This document shows, piece by piece, positions 23,372 through 23,939 of a stretch of DNA of 23,939 nucleotides. Position 1 is the stretch's first letter. Every line of letters begins with the position of its first letter. The stretch covers positions 1 to 23,939 of the forward strand of contig JAISMW010000051.1 in NCBI GenBank assembly GCA_031276545.1. The letters run 5' to 3'. The position numbers were made by a program, and so were the translations under genes. The notes under the pieces were generated by a model that was not told the origin of the DNA, made no database searches, and saw only the letters and a list, made by a program, of their open reading frames with translations. Source of the DNA: Tannerellaceae bacterium (GTDB lineage Bacteria; Bacteroidota; Bacteroidia; Bacteroidales; Tannerellaceae).

Positions 23372-23939
23372 ATGAAGAGATTATTTACACTTTTATCCGA
23401 AATGACGAAAAAGATTTCCACAGCAGCAATAGCCGGAATATTGTGTGTCGTAGCCGCGTGCAACGATGACGCAAGCGTATCGCCGACGGATGGAGGTACC
23501 AAAACGGTGAAGCAGGATACCGTGCCCGTAGCGCCGCAACCGGCGGATACAACGGTGGTGACGCCCGATTCTCCGGAGGATCTGCCGCCCGGTTTTTCGC
23601 AGTCGGATTTGGATTTGATTGCAAGTTTGAAGGCGATGATTCCTTTGGACGTCCTGTCCGGTTTTGAAGAAAAGTATGCGGCGTGGGAAAGTTCGTGGAG
23701 CAGACCGGAAATAGCTGCTTCCAGTCATATCCGGGGGTATGCCGAATCGGAAGAATATGAAGACCTGCTGCAGTATTGTAAACGTTACGGGAAAGCCTCC
23801 TGGCCTTTGTTTATGGATAAACTTGGCGAGGGCGATGTGTTTGTCGGCAACTTGCTGGAGGATTTAACCTATACGGGGACGGAGAGGTTTGAATCTACCC
23901 TTATCGCAAAGTATCTTGTGGATATAAAACCGGGTGTTC
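23372..23939 (+). CDS. Putative lipoprotein, truncated by the window end
   Basis: The first 189 codons of an open frame that runs off the right edge. It starts MKRLFTLLSEMTKKIST, then AAIAGILCVVAACNDD; Cys30 follows a good lipobox (VAAC), so it should be a lipoprotein. An alternative start at MTKK (23402) would give a more usual signal-peptide length. Residues about 36-75 are a Pro/Thr/Asp-rich linker (PVAPQPADTTVVTPDSPED). The folded part begins at about residue 78 (GFSQSDLDLIASLKAMIPLD) and matches no family I recognise. Confidence 0.75.
   Translation, partial: MKRLFTLLSEMTKKISTAAIAGILCVVAACNDDASVSPTDGGTKTVKQDTVPVAPQPADTTVVTPDSPEDLPPGFSQSDLDLIASLKAMIPLDVLSGFEEKYAAWESSWSRPEIAASSHIRGYAESEEYEDLLQYCKRYGKASWPLFMDKLGEGDVFVGNLLEDLTYTGTERFESTLIAKYLVDIKPGV

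Overview
The window looks like a chromosomal segment of a Bacteroides-type member of the Bacteroidales. Three things point there: TAnnTTTG-type -7 boxes in front of most genes with few Shine-Dalgarno sites; lipoprotein and outer-membrane families typical of the phylum (beta-barrels with a carboxypeptidase-regulatory-like domain, PepSY-like proteins, a long HU variant); and the make-up of the hflX, FKBP and xseA genes. No rRNA, tRNA, CRISPR array, transposase or phage gene was seen.

Layout. 1-1402 holds two back-to-back minisatellites with 21-bp units, one AT-rich and palindromic, the other GC-rich with about 46 units. 1430-8515 holds three tandem minus-strand paralogues, each exactly 772 aa, of a TonB-receptor-like outer-membrane beta-barrel. 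8516-9131 is a divergent intergenic region with a 22-bp palindromic repeat and a strong hairpin. 9132-15046 is a plus-strand housekeeping block: hflX, two FKBP prolyl isomerases, an Lrp/AsnC regulator, a subtilisin-like protease and xseA, with no xseB after it. 15147-18166 is a plus-strand signalling block: an OmpR-type response regulator, a histidine kinase and two PepSY-like secreted proteins.

The most unusual region is the minus-strand array at 18246-22346. It has five cassettes. Each begins with a nearly identical 45-codon ORF whose TGA stop overlaps the ATG of the next ORF (ATGA). In four cassettes that next ORF encodes a protein with N-terminal membrane segments followed by a cytosine-free way to describe it: a run of cysteine-rich modules of the form H-D-W-D-G-C-x-C-R-x-C-G. 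Canonical or near-canonical modules number about nine in two paralogues and only one or two in the other two. The fifth and last cassette carries a short unrelated ORF containing a perfect 16-bp inverted repeat. Gaps between cassettes are 7-43 bp, so the ten ORFs look like one transcription unit. I do not recognise this system.

The right end has a 21-bp repeat array that runs into a consensus promoter for an HU-like DNA-binding protein (22692-23090), then the start of an unidentified lipoprotein that runs off the window. A theme across the window is that four unrelated intergenic arrays share a 21-22 bp period, about two turns of DNA.
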